The position numbers were made by a program, and so were the translations under genes. Positions 34,000 to 49,020 of a stretch of DNA of 64,000 nt are shown here, piece after piece. The DNA is from Sialis fuliginosa (lineage: Eukaryota; Arthropoda; Insecta; Megaloptera; Sialidae): positions 15,006,501 through 15,070,500 of the forward strand of contig OY540822.1 of NCBI GenBank assembly GCA_961205875.1. Direction: 5' to 3'. The notes under the pieces are model-generated. The model ran no database searches and was not told the origin of the DNA. It saw nothing but the letters and a program-made list of their open reading frames with translations. Each line of letters begins with the position of its first letter. Position 1 is the first letter of the stretch.

Positions 34000-36850
34000 C
34001 TGTACACAATGTATTGCGTATAAGAAAGTCCCGTGGCACTAATTTAAGTTTTTTCTTTATACATGCCTAATCTAAATATTCAATATAAATTGTTGGTTTA
34101 TGTATTGTTAAAGTTTAGTAGATTTCGTGTCATGTTGAAACACACAAAGACAGACAGACAGACAAACTAAAAAAATTAATTGCGTTGTCTGTAAAAAAGA
34201 CGCATAGACTAAAAAACAATGATATAGCTATTGTATAATACAAACAGAGCTTATAAGTTTATACATATTGATAATTAGAGTTATGTTATATTAATTGACA
34301 TATTATTATGTACATACAAAATTCGTTTTATCAAATGTGAGTAATTCTAAAATAACGTAGTTTAAAACGACCTTTATGAACGATATATTATTTCACTAAT
34401 GTAAATAAAATGAAGCTTAATATGACATTAAAAAAATGTTATCTGTAATGGACCAATCGTCAATAATGGGAAAACTTTTTTTCGGAAGAGAAATAATGTA
34501 TAACAGAAAATAAATTAGGCATATTATATTATTTCTTGAATATATAAACCTCATGGTTTGTCATCTTAACAAATTCCATTAAACCAATTTAAGTCTGGGG
34601 TTATTTCTACCCTTGTTAAATCTTGTGGCGCAATTAGGCCAAAATGTCCATCTTATATTATCCAGGGTATTCATTACAATATTAGGTATAATATATAATA
34701 TACAATCCATTCAAAAGTCAATAAAAATTAACAGTATGGAGAAACTTTCATGTTCTATAATATAATATATGAAAAGTTTTATAAAATAAGTATTATAAAT
34801 ATTAGTTTGACCTATAAAGCTATTTTTAATAAATTATAGGAATTTAAATATGTAAACGTTTCTTCAAAAATAATTCAAAATTATTTAATTTAGATCCATA
34901 TTTTTTCTAATGGACGAACTTTTTTAAATTTAATAAATAAACACAATCAAATAAATTGAAAAACTATGTGGTACGGGGCACTAATACGCGAAATTAGACT
35001 CGCATTTGACAAAATATTTAAAAAAAAAACACTGAACTGAAATGAAATGAAAAACATAAATTTTTACGTTGTTGAAAACAAAACATTACGGGTCCTTAAC
35101 AATATAAAGTTTGAGAAACACTGGACCTTAGTCTGGTCCTGTTTTTAGGTAATTACTGACCTCAATGCGTAAAGGATATCTTTCCCTATACCTACGAAAC
35201 TTGCGCTCAATCCATTCTTGTAATGAAGATAGACAGTGATCCTATCGCCAAAATATACGCGTTTTTTTTTATAAGTTTCTCTACTGTTCTTTTTAATAAA
35301 ACAACTATCTTAGCTTGAAAACATTTTCATCACGTCTATGAATAGCTTTCAGGCTTACGCGGTGAAAAAATTAAATTAATGAATTTAATTAGAAATAATT
35401 ACATTAAATGACGCGACATATAACCAGAACCCAAGAATCATGTAATTTTGCGTGTAATTTTTATATTATATCAATGAAATAGATATCTAGTAAAAAAAAT
35501 AAGAAATGATTTTTTAATATAATATGTACATAAAAAAAGATACTTTATGATAAATAAATTTTATTTTTTTTCGCGACACATTTTTTGTTTTCATTCTTAT
35601 TTGTATTACATATATCAAATGTCATGAACATATGTATATCTTATAAGTTATGATATACACAAAAATCATAAATTTCAAACCAGTTATTTTTTAAATATGT
35701 GTTTTGTGGTAAAATACAAACGAAATTTAAATTGATTTTTTATAATATCAATCAATAATAAAAATAAAGTTAGCATGAGTCAAATATATATAATAAATAG
35801 AGTGAAACTTCTCTAAACTGACCAGTTAATTTATTGTATAATTTTTTAGTATGTGTATTAGTCAAAATTTAAATTTGTTTATTTTCTTATGGGGTTAAAA
35901 TACTTTTTGTAGGCTTTAAAATGTTAGCTGTTTTATAACTCGGTCATTTATCGCATGTTGATACAAAGAAATATTAACAATAATATTTCTATTATGTCTA
36001 TTTTCCTTGTTTAAACAATATAAAATACTAATTTAAAATTTCAACATTATATTTTATTGATTTGTAATTTTTTTATTTTATTGTAATTACAATATTCATC
36101 ATTTTGAGAGATCGTACTCTAAAACTATTAATCACATAAACTTTGAAAAGATCTATCATCTATGTATTCGAATAAAAAATATCGATGCATCATTTTGTAG
36201 TTACAGCTTTTAAAATAAAGTACAAAAAAAACATCAGAATAATAATTTTTGCAAGTATAATTTTAAGTACCCTAAATTCGTTATTTGATAAAAATAAAAA
36301 GTTGTAATACTTTTAACTATCTTGTTGTATTGATTTGAAATTTTCTATAGGTGGTATGAAGCAACATCATGAAATTTTCCAAAGTTTGTGTGATTGGCAG
36401 TTGCAAAGTACTATGTCGCTATAAACCAAACGTTTCTAATTATCCACTCGGTATAAAATAAAAGGGTGTAATAGATTTAAAATTGATCATGTAATGAAAA
36501 GTCAATTTCCACATCTGGAAAACGGTTAATTTAATATTTTTCTAATAAATCATCAACACCTATCTCATTTTCACAAATCAACCCAAGTTCTGGAAACTTG
36601 ATTACGTTATTAAGAAAGTTTTACCACGATCAGATTCAGTTCCGTTTATATCCAATCTAACCAAAATTTAACGGTTCGTTAAATTAAGTTATAACATTCA
36701 ATTATCTATAACAAAATATATATTTCATTTTATTATTATAATTTTCATAATATTTACTTCTTCAATCAACTAAATTTTTGTTAATTTAATTACTCATTTC
36801 AATTTTTTATTTATGTGGTGTTTAAAGATTTTTACAGTAAGAAAAATATC
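34000..36850. other. Gene-free AT-rich stretch
   Basis: No coding sequence. Isolated TE-end-like words include AAGTTTGAGAAACACTGG (35108) and GAGTGAAACTTCTCTAAACT (35801). A word shared with 22.54 kb (TCGGTCATTTAT, GCTGATACAAAGAAA) recurs at 35940. Confidence 0.45.
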
Positions 36851-36860
36851 TTACTTGCAT

Positions 36861-37154
36861 AAGGTACTGGTACCAGTATTGGCCACTTTAAGAGCAAGGT
36901 ATAAAAGTTATAAATTAAGAATCGTAAAATTAGATACAATGTAAGGCAGATCCTATGATAATATGATTTGATATGTAATAAATAGATAACACTAATAATT
37001 AGTTTAAATTTTCACCATTTTGACACCCATTGACCGATTGTCATCAAATTAAGCTGTTTTACAGTTAAATGTCTATAGATTATGATTCAGTTATTTAGTA
37101 CATTTAATTAAACAAGTATCCAACACTGGGGTATGATCCAAGACTGGTACCAAT
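36861..37154 (-). mobile_element. MITE family GGTACCAG, complete-looking copy
   Basis: Ends AAGGTACTGGTACCAGTATTGG and CCAAGACTGGTACCAAT are inverted (TIR about 20 bp). The core is inverted relative to 28.1 kb. About 294 bp, no ORF. Confidence 0.75.
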
Positions 37155-37550
37155 GATATTATTGCTTAAATTTTTCAACAACCCACTTAAAAATTTACAT
37201 TTTCTGAACTGTCTCTGTATTTATCGATTGAAATGAATATAATGTTATAAAAGTATAAATAAAGTTCATTATGTCGAACTTTGGTAGTTTTTAGTTCGGG
37301 AAAACGCGCTACAGGTTGTAAAACGTATTAAATCAATAGCAATCCTTTTGAATTCACTTTATTTATATGTACATTAGCATTGCAAGTTTAGTTAACAAAA
37401 ATTCTATCGATTCTGGTAACTTAATTATTCCAAATTGATATGCAATGGCGTAGTTTCTAAAATTTCCGGTAAATTCAACACCGATTGACATTTGTTGTAT
37501 TATTTACTAGTGTAGTGGCTCCCAAACTTTTTCGACTCACTGAATTATAT

Positions 37551-37821
37551 GTTATAACTAGTGATTGGAAAAATAGTTTTTCAACTATTGCGTAAAAATG
37601 CATTTATTGTAATTTTTATTACATATCTCCACCGTTTTCAGAAAACTGGTTTGATTGACGACGATTTGAAATCAACTATTTGCGACACTTTTTACTGCTT
37701 CGTTTGCACTAATTATTATTAAATCGTAAAAAAACTATTTATCAACTATTTTCCAAAAAAAATTCAACTAGTAACTATTTCATTGAAAATAACAACTATT
37801 CTTTCAATCTCTAGTTATAAC
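37551..37821. mobile_element. 271-bp MITE with GTTATAACTAG ends, nested in a hAT-like repeat
   Basis: Outer ends GTTATAACTAGTGATTGGAA and the complement of GTTATAACTAGAGATTGAAA. The internal block ATCAACTATTTGCGACACTT and GCTTCGTTTGCACTAATTAT is repeated inverted at 63.78-64.0 kb. Flanks (GTAGTGGCTCCCAAACTTTT on the left, TTGAACAAATTCATTTATTA on the right) belong to the hAT-like family seen at 20.63 kb, implying insertion into it. Confidence 0.7.
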
Positions 37822-37899
37822 GCTAATGATTGCATTATTGAACAAATTCATTTATTAATATTAAATTAATGGGATTGATGAAACACTGATCTAGTGAAT

Positions 37900-40800
37900 T
37901 TTATAGCCAATATATATATATAATATAACTATTATATCTATTAGTTAAAACCACGACTCGAAGAGGTTCCACTGTATTTGGTTTTATATATCACCGATGT
38001 TTATTTGAGACAAAAGATATTTATATATACCAAGTAAAATACATACCACTATGGTTGAGAGAGAATATGATATTCTATAATTCACACTTCGCGTGATTCT
38101 GGCGGATGGAAATTTGTATATCACTTTTGTTTTCGAATAGACGTAGATTTATTACAAGACCATGCAATACAAAATATTTATATACATATATAATATATGC
38201 ATACATATGTACCATATATCTATATAATATTTTATGCTGAATACAACTGTCCTTATAAAATTTTAATCGAGCTATTTAAATTGTAGATTTTTGATCTCTA
38301 ATTCATGAATCGTAGATTATAGTTCAATCGCTACGAACAAAAAAGGTTAATATATAATTATTTTTAAAGGGGGAAAACCAATGTGACTTTTTTTTAAAAT
38401 ATACATATTCAAAAATATATAAAAAAATTCAAGTTAGAGTTTTAAGTTTATTGACAAATATAGCAAAATTTCTCAAAGACCACTTAGAGAAGTTAAATAG
38501 AGAGTTAATAGTTTATAATAATTTATGTTTATTTTTTATGATAAATTTGAATACCGATTTTTATAATACTCAATAAAGTTGATGGGAAAATAAATGAAAA
38601 AGGAAACAGAGATAATTAATTTCTGTTCCACGTAGGTTACAATATCAAATAAACATATGCATATGTATATATGGTATTTCAATTTGTATTTCGTATTTGG
38701 TATGTAAAAATTCAAAACAGTGTTTTGATTTTTTTTAAATATGCAAATATCATTTACATTTTTCAAAATTTAATTGCTTAGATCTTTATTATTAATGAAT
38801 ATTGATGCAAATTTTTTAATAATTTTCATTTTATTTTTAACATTTTTAACAGCACTGTATCTACCTATGAGTATATAAAAATAATGCATATTATTTCCTT
38901 TTTTATCCAGAGAAAATATTCTCTTCATTTTCCGGCTTTTTAAAGTTTCCGGGATGTATCTTCCGGATTTTTATAAAACATTTTTTGTATGATGTTCTTA
39001 TATATAGTAATCAATATTTTGATTTATACTGAAAATTTTACAAAAATGACTTTTAAGATTTTTATTAATGTTATTTTTATAGATTATACGTATCGATATA
39101 TGGACATTGTTATACACTGGTATATCAACTTACTTCAAAAAAAAACTTGCAGTTCGGTTGAATTGAAAAAAAAAAAAACAGGTATCTTAGATAACTTTTC
39201 CAGTTGAATTTTAGTTACTATAAGTAATACAAATTCTATTAAACAATGTGAATTATCAGACTTAACAAAATCTGTATCTTTTATGGTAACTAACGGAATG
39301 AATTAGACAAAAACAGTTTGACAAGATCTGGTGTAGTCGTTAGAAGCCCTGTTTTGGCATCTCTCTCCCCAGTCAATGCGATCCTTGTAATGTAACACAA
39401 GGCTTTCTTCCTACGGGAACATACTCCAGCTCGAACGTGATCCAGAAACTACAACCTTCGGGACCGCTATTGTTGGTTTAGGTATCTTAGAAGTAGAACC
39501 AACTTACTTCGATATATTCTCCATTAGTCACTTGTGAATTTTCACTTTCAATATATGCCCTATGAAATTTATGTTATAGTTGCAAATTGCAAGTTTATGT
39601 TACAGTTTAACCCCCCGAGCGCCTTCGAATCTCAAAGCGTTATCCCGAATTATTTATGAAAAGAAATTAAATATGCGAACTTAAACTTTACAGAGCACGC
39701 TTATAAAAGCACATCTCTTTGTTTAAATATCAGATTAAAGAGTTGTATCTCATTCTGAAACAATACTGAAAAATATTCTTCAATTTATAAGCCACTTATA
39801 TATCACATCTTATTCGTGGCAATTTTCACCTTTATAACGGTTGACTTCGCAATTCCACGAAGGTGCTACGGGACTTTCTTATACGCTGTACTGAGTGTAC
39901 AGTGTACGTGTTTGATTTATATAAAAAAAAATTATTTCTACATTTTTTATCAAAAATATATTTTTCTAATTAAAAAATTGACAAAAGGCGAAATAATCAG
40001 ATTCAGAATAATTACATTTTGGGTAACAGCTAGTAATGCATATGTATATGTATGTATTTGATACATATAATCGTATAAGAAAGTAATTTTCGAAGTTAGA
40101 CTATTCTATATGTATATTACAGTTTATCGCCTCAAGCGTAGGGTTGTAGATATTTGTTCTTTCTAATTATCCCTTATTATTTAATATTATCCCCAGATTA
40201 AATTGTGTTTGAATTGGGTGTGTCAATACATAATCGTATATAGGTATAGAGTTTTGGTAAATGGTTATAATATTATAGCTAAAGTGAAATTGAAAGACAT
40301 CTGAGCCCTTATTTTTATCAATTGTGTAAATGCCAATTCATGAATTTCTAAAATACCATTTAAACCTATATTTTCGGTGTATAACAAAAAATCCTTAAAA
40401 CGGTATAGGTACCAGTTAGACCTAATCCCCCCTCTCCCACCTGTAGTTTTGATCGTGTGTATTTTGATATAGGATTATAGTTTTATCGAACGTATAAAAT
40501 TTAAATTTGATTTGTGTTAATACAAATTGGTAATAATTATAAATCATATGAATATTCAATTAAATGTTAAGTGTATCAGAAAATGTGGGATTTCAATTAT
40601 ATTTCCACATAGGTTGTTTATAAATAACTTTATCGCGGATGTGAGTACTTATTGGATTTTTTTCCAGAAATCTTCGTAAAGTAATTTCAATAGATTCTTC
40701 CAATAAATAATAAAAAATTATATATAAGTTTCACAAGTTTAAATAAATTTCCTCAATTATTATAAATATGAATTCTTTTTCAATTCTATAAAAATATCTA

Positions 40801-41020
40801 CTCCACTTCTAACAATAAGAAAGTATATCATTACGGAACTACTCTTTGCTTAACAATACAGCCACGTGTGTATTATTTATTAACTTTTTCAATTTGTTAT
40901 TTCTTTTATATATATTTTATAAAAAGTTCATACCTATTCATAAATACTTGTTTACTTGTCGGTGACAATAATAAGAAGACACGATTAAAAAAACTTATTT
41001 GTATTGTTGAGAAACCACAC
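37900..41020. other. AT-rich stretch without recognisable gene
   Basis: The block 39336-39480 is less AT-rich; its minus strand reads LEYVPVGRKPCV and, past a TGA, LGREMPKQGF. This resembles the translation of a common insect dispersed repeat rather than a host exon. The remainder is low-complexity AT. Confidence 0.4.
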
Positions 41021-41023
41021 TAA

Positions 41024-41362
41024 AGTACTGACATCAGTTTTAGATGAGACCCCAGTGTTGGACACATTTGTTGATATTTGATTACTGCCATTACTGAATC
41101 ATAATCTTAAAACACTTAACTGTAATACAGTCTTATTTAATGACAATCGGTCAATGGGTAACAAAACTAATTATTAGTGTAATCTATTTATTAATTATTA
41201 TGCTTTACATTTTTTCAAATTTTCCGATTCTCTACTTTATAATTTTTATATTAATCGTTAATTTAAAAAACAAACGATATTTGCGTAGTTTGGTAATTAA
41301 ATTGATTTAATAAAGAGGTACTTATTTTATTAGTAACATAAGTTCACGGAAATTACAAAAAA
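41024..41362 (+). mobile_element. MITE family GGTACCAG, copy with worn left end
   Basis: AAGTACTGACATCAGTTTTAG, CCCCAGTGTTGGACAC, ACTAATTATTAGTGTAATCT, GATTTAATAAAGAGGTACTT and TTATTAGTAACATAAG match the family core in order. Confidence 0.7.
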
Positions 41363-43500
41363 AAGTCTATGTTACTTTTGTGTGCCAGTATTATCATAAT
41401 AACATGATAACTGTATAAAAATGTCAATATATTATTTGAGATAGGGTCTGTTTTAGTCCGGTCCTGTGCAGTTATAAGATGTTAAGCATAATTAATTAAA
41501 TACCTTAGTACAAACATACTCACACGTCTAACAAGTATTTAACAACGAGGTTAACCTAGTTTTTCGTACAATTTTAATTCTGCGAAGGAGCACATATGCT
41601 TGCATAATTTATGTCGGCCTGGGAAGAGACGCCGCTATACCAACCTTGTAAAGTAATCTACGGTAGAATTTGTCAATATCTATTGTGGAACTATTTGTAT
41701 TCGAACTCAACGCTGCAGAAAAAAAAACGGTTTCTAACGGAAAACATTCTGTTTTATGTTTTCGTTTAATTTATTTAACGGTTTTGTAAACTACGTACAA
41801 TAAGTATTTTATTTTGTCTAGTGTAAATAGATTATTTCAGTAATAAAATGAAGAATTGGGTACCTACTTGCATTAACATGATTTAAAGTAGGGTAAATGC
41901 AATTCCAGGTGAAAGTATTAACAGTTTATTATTTTTTTCTATGAACAGTAGTAGGTATGATTTTCATGCAAATTCAGGGATTCCCCGTTTCGGCGAGTTG
42001 GGTATCTAATAAAAGCTGACAATTCAAGAAATTTAAATACGTTAACGTTTTGTTATTATTAAAATCTTTATTTAACAAGATTTCACAAACGGTGTCGAGT
42101 TGTATTTTCTGATAGTGACGATAATTCTGATGGAAATATATTGTTACTTTTCAATAAAATTCATAAACAAACTTACTTTATTTTAAGTTTTACATTAATT
42201 TCTTTCAGATTTTCGAACTATTTTTCTATATGTTGTCGTGAATTTTCAGTTTTTACGCGATTTAAAAAAAATATGGAACGTATAACGTATCCCTAATTTT
42301 ATAATATAAGCAATATCTTTTTAAGCGATTTTTTACACGCGATTTACTGTAAAAAGAGACCCACTGTAATTGAATCAGTTTGTCATCTCTTGAAAGCTTT
42401 AAAAGCTTTATATACTACCTATTAACCAAATCAGATCTCATCTCAATAAAATAATAAACAAAGTTGATTTAAAATTGTGAATTTTAACTCTTTTACCCCT
42501 AATGCTCTAATATAATTCACTAGTAAATGTTAATTATATTTTTAATTTTATTTATAATTGAAAGTGTTTTGCGACTTCAAAAAGGTTAAGAACCACTGGT
42601 CTTAAGAGTAAAAAATAATGATAATTAAATACGAAGAAAAATTTTGCATCTCTGATAATTAGTACCTGTACCTAGGGAGTAGCTAACGAAACAGTTTTTA
42701 CAACCTCTTTATTCTTGTTTAGTGTTTGAAACAAACGTTTTACTTAAATCTGATAAATCCAATTATGTGAAATGGAATTTGCATAATTTCCATCTGGTTT
42801 AGGACTCTGGTAACAAATAAGATTAAGATAAAAATTGCACATGTATTTCATCTTATTTGAAGCGTGATGCTGCATGCTGAATTCCAGGGGCGTAGATCAT
42901 GATAAAAAAACACTCACTACGTGAAAAAAATTTTTATGTTTAAAAGATAACGTTGCTTGACATTTAAGAGATTATAATAGTTGCATTTTAAATTATGCGA
43001 TTATGTTTTTCTTTTTTTATTAAATTTTAACATTTGACGGTTTAAATCAAGGGTTCCCAACCTTTTTCCTACATTGACCCCTTTTAAAAGAATGGTTTTC
43101 TTCATCGACCCCCTTACATTTTTCTCTATAATATACAGCATCCTGAAATTGCCTATCATCGTATAGTCACAATAACTATAACATAACAAATATAAATATA
43201 TATTTGTTATATTATTATCTAATAATTAGATTCCTTAAAAATTAAATGTAATTTTAAAACAAAAAAATTTATCATCGAACCTCAATAGACTCCTGGAATA
43301 CTATAGACTCTTTTTAAACTTTTTTTTTCCGTACTAGAATTGGAAAAAACTATTATTTGGAATAGTAATTAATTAAAGAGCGATTGACGGTTTAAAAAAA
43401 TTCATAAATTATTTCATATTTTACAGAATTCATATTACAGTGCAAAGCTAAGTTTCAATTAGTATTTATGAAGATTTCTGGGTACAAGCCGCGTTAATGT
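41363..43500. other. AT-rich stretch with worn TE ends
   Basis: Words AAAAAGGTTAAGAACCACTGG (42580), CCAGGGGCGTAGATCATG (42887) and GGGTTCCCAACCTTTTTCC (43050) look like hAT-type termini. No gene seen. Confidence 0.4.
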
Positions 43501-43510
43501 AACCTAAAAT

Positions 43511-43594
43511 CTTATAAAAAAAATTCATCGTGTAACTTCCTGCAACGTAGATTATAAAAAAAAATTCATCGTGTAACTTCCTGCAACGTAGATT
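43511..43594. repeat. Direct tandem duplication, about 42-bp unit x 2
   Basis: AAATTCATCGTGTAACTTCC plus TGCAACGTAGATTA occurs twice in a row, differing only in A-run length. Confidence 0.9.
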
Positions 43595-43599
43595 AAATA

Positions 43600-46500
43600 T
43601 AATTAAGACAATATCTATACAAAGGGTTGTTTATAATGTACTTATTGTTAACCAAGGAAAAAGCAGTCATATGTTAGACGTTGTTTGAGACGACTCTGAC
43701 AGATTCTGCAGTGAAGGAGAAAAGCTTGTGCAGTGTAAAATCCGACGCGACTGAAAATTACTCGCGTCTTATATACTACATATGTATCATATATATGCAG
43801 TAAACTAGCAGGCTACTGTGTTGCCTGAGGCGCCGCTAACGTGGGCTTAAAAGGGGGGTGTTCGGATGTCTATAAGAATTTAATATAAGTTACCAAAGTG
43901 AAAACTATATATCTTTTTGATTTATTTTGTTTTAATTTGTATTTTACCTGACAAGAGTAAACTGAATTGCTTGTGGCGCTTTGATTTTTTGTTTTATTTT
44001 GTGTATTGCTTGCAGAGTTGATTGCATATGACTAAAATACGGAGTGTAAAAATAAAATTAAAACGTTTTAGTAACTAGGGTTTCATACGAAACATTATAT
44101 TTACATATATAAAACTGTTAATCATTTTATCTTATCGCGAATGAAAAATACAATTATTAATTAAATAGTTTAGTTATTCTATATTGTATTTTTAAAATAA
44201 GTTATATAGATATATTTTTTATCCACTCAGTATTTTTCATTTGGTTTATACGGGAGGAACTTTTAGATAACTTGTGGTAAAATTACAACCCCTATAATTT
44301 CCTTTTCAGACCGACACTGAATTTATATCTAGTAAGGTTACAGGCCACTTTCTTAGGTGGAATTCTTGGAGAGTAAATAGTACCTTGTCAAACATATTTC
44401 ATATTTGAGATAAGACATATTTTCTTCAAAAGAATGGTTTTATTATACTCACTGTTATATGTTTAATAACTGTGTTTTAAACGTATTTTTTTTATTAATA
44501 AACTTACTTTATTTTGTAATTTTTAGCATATTACTCTGCGCCTCCACCATATTTAAAATGAATTATTTATTAAAATAACTTCATACTTATAAAACAAATA
44601 CAAATAATAGTTAGATATATCAGTACAAAACATATTATACAATTTAATAAGTACAGTAGCTATTCAGCTGCCAAATCGAATAACTTATTTTTTTCTATTA
44701 CAAACTCAATATATTATATATATTTATATTATATAATTTTAGAACTGCATTATATATTAGTTTATTGTATATAAACAATAATTTGTTTGGTTTATTGAAA
44801 TTATTAAATCAGATTAATTTTTCTAAAGAATTCAGAATTTATGTAAATGTGAATAAAAAAAAATTACATGTAAAATATTAAATATTATTGTTTATATAGT
44901 TATTAACGATTTAATACATAATATTATGAAAATTATAAAATTACAAACTAACACCTTTGTTCCTAAGTACTATAGAAATTTTTTAATCCATTCTGTATAT
45001 TCTCATATATCAACAATTGTAATCTATTTTTAACCAATGCAATTATACTATCACATATGCATGTATGATACAAATATGTGTATTTAACAAATATACACAA
45101 TATGTCAGATAGAATATTTGATTTGTGAACTTGTCTGTCGCGATTCCTACAATTTGCTAACATATGCAACATTGAACTGGTCATCCTATTTACTAAATAA
45201 TACCACGAGACAGAGAGAAGTTATATTATTATTCATGCAAGTGCATGGACTTTTTGTCACAATTCGTGGGACATTGCAATATTTATAGGGTTGATTTTCT
45301 TACAAACATACAGTGACGTATTTACTAATGTCATAAATAAACTTTAATCAGATAAAACAAAGTCCCTCTGCGCGTCTATCTATCTGTCTGTACACGATTT
45401 TCTCGGTAACTACTGAACTGATTTTATTCCGGGTTTCACTAAGGGATAGTGTTTCATGAAGAATTTTTTGTGTAAATTTCATGAAAACAATGTTTATTAC
45501 AGATTAAATTTATGTCCCTGTCTGACTGTCGATCTAATTTTCGTTTTATATAATTAGAAACACGTATACCCTTATACGTATTACGTATAAGAAACTCCCA
45601 ACTACCAATGGTAGAGTTTTTTTATTGAAATTAAAATTGAAGAAGTAAAACAGCATTCAGTGATTTATGTTTTCAATTTAGTATTTAGAACATAATTTAC
45701 AGTAGAACCTTCGTAAACGTATACTCTTGGGACCTGACAACCTCTATAAAAATATATTTCTTCTTTACCCCCATGTACTTGATAAAAACTCGTTCCACAT
45801 CAAATTGAACTATAAAATTGTTTGAAGATTAACTTATGTGATAGTTATAAACAGAATTAAATTAAAAATTAAACAGAGCCATAAATCAAGTGTCTAGTAC
45901 TAGGAAAATGTATGTTTCAGATTAAATGATATATTGTACTGATATGATATTTTGATGGTGGAGGCGCGGGTCAAATACATTTTCATGCAAGTGCAGTTTA
46001 AAAAGTAAATTAAAAACGCATCGGAATATAATTATTTATTTATTTCTGGTCTAATAACTAAATAAGGTACTGCCACCAGTCTTGAACAACACCCCATTAT
46101 TGAACATTTTAAATTAAATATACTTAATTAAAAATATTTGTTGATATTTAATTACCGCAATTACTGAATATTAATTTACTCTAAAAGCATTCATGACCGA
46201 TGCTAATACCTTGTTTTCATGGACCATAATTAAAATAAAAAGAATCAAGAAGCGACGCGTTCTTAGAAAAATATAATACGTTGTTTTTTTCAGTATAAAA
46301 ATTTTATTTTAATTAACTGTTATATTTATAAAGGATTAATAAACACGAGGCAGGTATAAGATAACTGTTTATTATACCTAATCTTTGTTCAATTTCACTC
46401 ACTATAATTGCCTTTCTAAGAAATGTATTCTGAAATAATCCATTCTGGTGTGAGTAATAAATTATATTATGATGAATAAAGATATATATTGTGTTATCTT

Positions 46501-49020
46501 TTTTTTATTATTTATATTTGAGAGGAATTCATATAAATAGAAAAATAAATAAACGATAAGGGGCACTAATACTATTCGTATTTTATTTTAATTAGGTTTT
46601 AAATATCAACAGTGTCACATTTACATCAAAGTAATAAAATTACTAATGATAATGTAATCAAACAAAAAGGCAATATCGCAATCAAGTAAACAATCAAGTA
46701 AACATCGATTGTACACAAATCGAGGTTTGACAATAGCCTCGTACGTGCAGTGTTACCAATTGAAGTTGTTTCACGTGTTACATACGTTCTTTGACACGTG
46801 ATAGCTTTGTGTTGTGCCAGCAATGTTTTGGCGTTCATAAACTGGTTGCTTTATAGACTGTCAAAAAGGCTTCTCACTCTATTGATTCACTTATAGAACA
46901 CGCTCTCTATTTGTATTTACTGGTTCATCGTGTAACGACATGCTGCAAACATGTTTAAACGCTTCTAATTAGTTTGTTCGAATAACATTTGACCCAATGA
47001 AAACCTTTGATATTATATTAAATTTCCTATGTTCGTTCATGTATTATTCACCATACAAAAAATACTAGTGGCAATTTTGCTGCATTATAATAACGTATAA
47101 AAGTACGTGCATTCTATTTTATTAGGTTGGCTATATGTACCTATCAAAATTACCTTAACTTTTCATGCATTCGAGCTCCCGAGGTTATCCGCTAGTAACG
47201 CTGGGAAAGATTTAGTTTTATGTTTGTTATCATGTCATGAATGACTAATGGATTTTCAGTACTCCAAACGGCTTATTATTGTTTCAGATGGCCGGTTATT
47301 TTATTGAAAAAATCACACATTGTGCGAAATTCCAATTTGTTAAAATCTGTACATGACAGTTGCTTTATAAAAAATCAAAAACATCATAGAAATAATCGCT
47401 GTCAAAGAACTGCATTACTATTATATCACTCTATACGATCTCTTTGATTCATCAAATTTAAATTAACGCGAGCTTGATGTACTTTACAATTTACTTTTCA
47501 GGTGTTAATGTATTGGACAGCTTTCTATGTGCATTGTTCATGTCTAGAATTATGATTGAAAAAATATTACATTGAAAAATGAAAAAAAAGAAATATTTTT
47601 TTACCGAACTAATTACTTTCGAACAAATTTCCCGATACCTACGTACGTTTAAACATGTTAATCTGTCTGTTATGTTTTTTTTATTTTGTAGATATTAATT
47701 ATTTGTAAAACGTTTGTGTGTAAACTTCAACGGTATCTTTTGAAGCGATTATTAAATTACGTATAAAATCTATGGCAGGTGTTCGTATAGACATGATATT
47801 TTATAGACAGTTTGCTTTTCCAGTTATAATCTAGTTATTTTTAGAAATAAAAAAGATAAACTAATGACGATGTGGTATAAGCTCCGATAACACCAGATAT
47901 CTGTTGTTGAGGTATTAAATAGTTAAACAATATATTGACTCATTTGTTTTTCTTAGATTTTATCCAGCGTATTATTTCAATTTAAATCATTCAATACTTC
48001 ATTTAATTTCTAACTAATAAATACATATATATACAATCGATGTAAATTTTATAATTATCATTCCTCAAGAAATATAAATTCAAGAAAATTTGTGTATATT
48101 TTTGAATTGAATTTATTGTTTTTCGCATAATTAATTAATACTTAAATGATACAAATGAATTTTTTTTGTTTCATTAGATACATTGTTTCAAAAATCGCAA
48201 ATTTAACATAAAAAATAAAAATAAGTATCCGTAGAATTCTTGAAGAAGAAAAGTATTTTTTATTTCGCAACTGTAAGCATTTATTTGTTAAATATCATAA
48301 TTAGATATGTTAAAAATAACTTAATAATGCGTTGTTTATTAAAATTTTTATATAAAATTGACTTCGTCTTGTCAGAATTTAACACACTCTCGTGTCGGCC
48401 TCAAGAGAATCTAAATTTGTTTTTTACTTTACAACTTCTTGTACTAAATAAAAGAAATCATAAAAAAGCTTTAATGATGCTTTAAGAGTACTCAGTCTAA
48501 TGTAGTTAAGAAACAATTTAATATCATAAATTGCACACAATTAAAAAGATGTCGTTGAGAATTACGCTGTATTCATTTTATTCATAATTTGCAAATTTAA
48601 ACTGATTGCAAGGATGAAATATAAGTTTTAAAACAACCGTTGAATTTTTATCAGTAAGAATATATAACATCAGTGGTTTCCAAATAAGACATTCATATTT
48701 TTAACCGCTTATATTATAAAGTTGAATTTCAGTCAACATATTCTTTTATTAAAATAAAAATACGCAATTTTTCTGATAGAGATAAAAAACTGTTCAAAAG
48801 TATATATAAATATTATTCAATTGTCTAAATTATACAAATATTCAAAATAGTAAAAACAACACGGGCGAAGCCGCTAGCGTTTGATTTTTTCATGTATCAA
48901 ACATCATTGGTGACATTCCAGCATTCATCCAAATTACTTCGAGTGTGTTGTATTCTGGAATCGATGAATGAAATTTGTTTTTTCACCTCACTCTATATGC
49001 GAGTGTATTTTTGGGGGAAT
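43600..49020. other. AT-rich stretch, no gene seen
   Basis: Contains the repeat relative at 44530-44715 (see 28.86 kb), an RTE-like fragment near 45.36-45.50 kb, the palindrome CTTATACGTATTACGTATAAG near 45570, a partial GGTACCAG-family copy at 46065-46170, and the RTE-like start GGGCGAAGCCGCTAGCG at 48864. Open frames at 46626-46838, 47241-47447 and 48240-48485 have no domain or splice support. Confidence 0.4.

Noticed and set aside
39336-39480. Host exon or tRNA-derived SINE at the less AT-rich block
   Set aside because: TGGTGTAGTCGTTAGAAG resembles an A box but no proper B box follows; the minus-strand reading is interrupted and looks like a common dispersed repeat.
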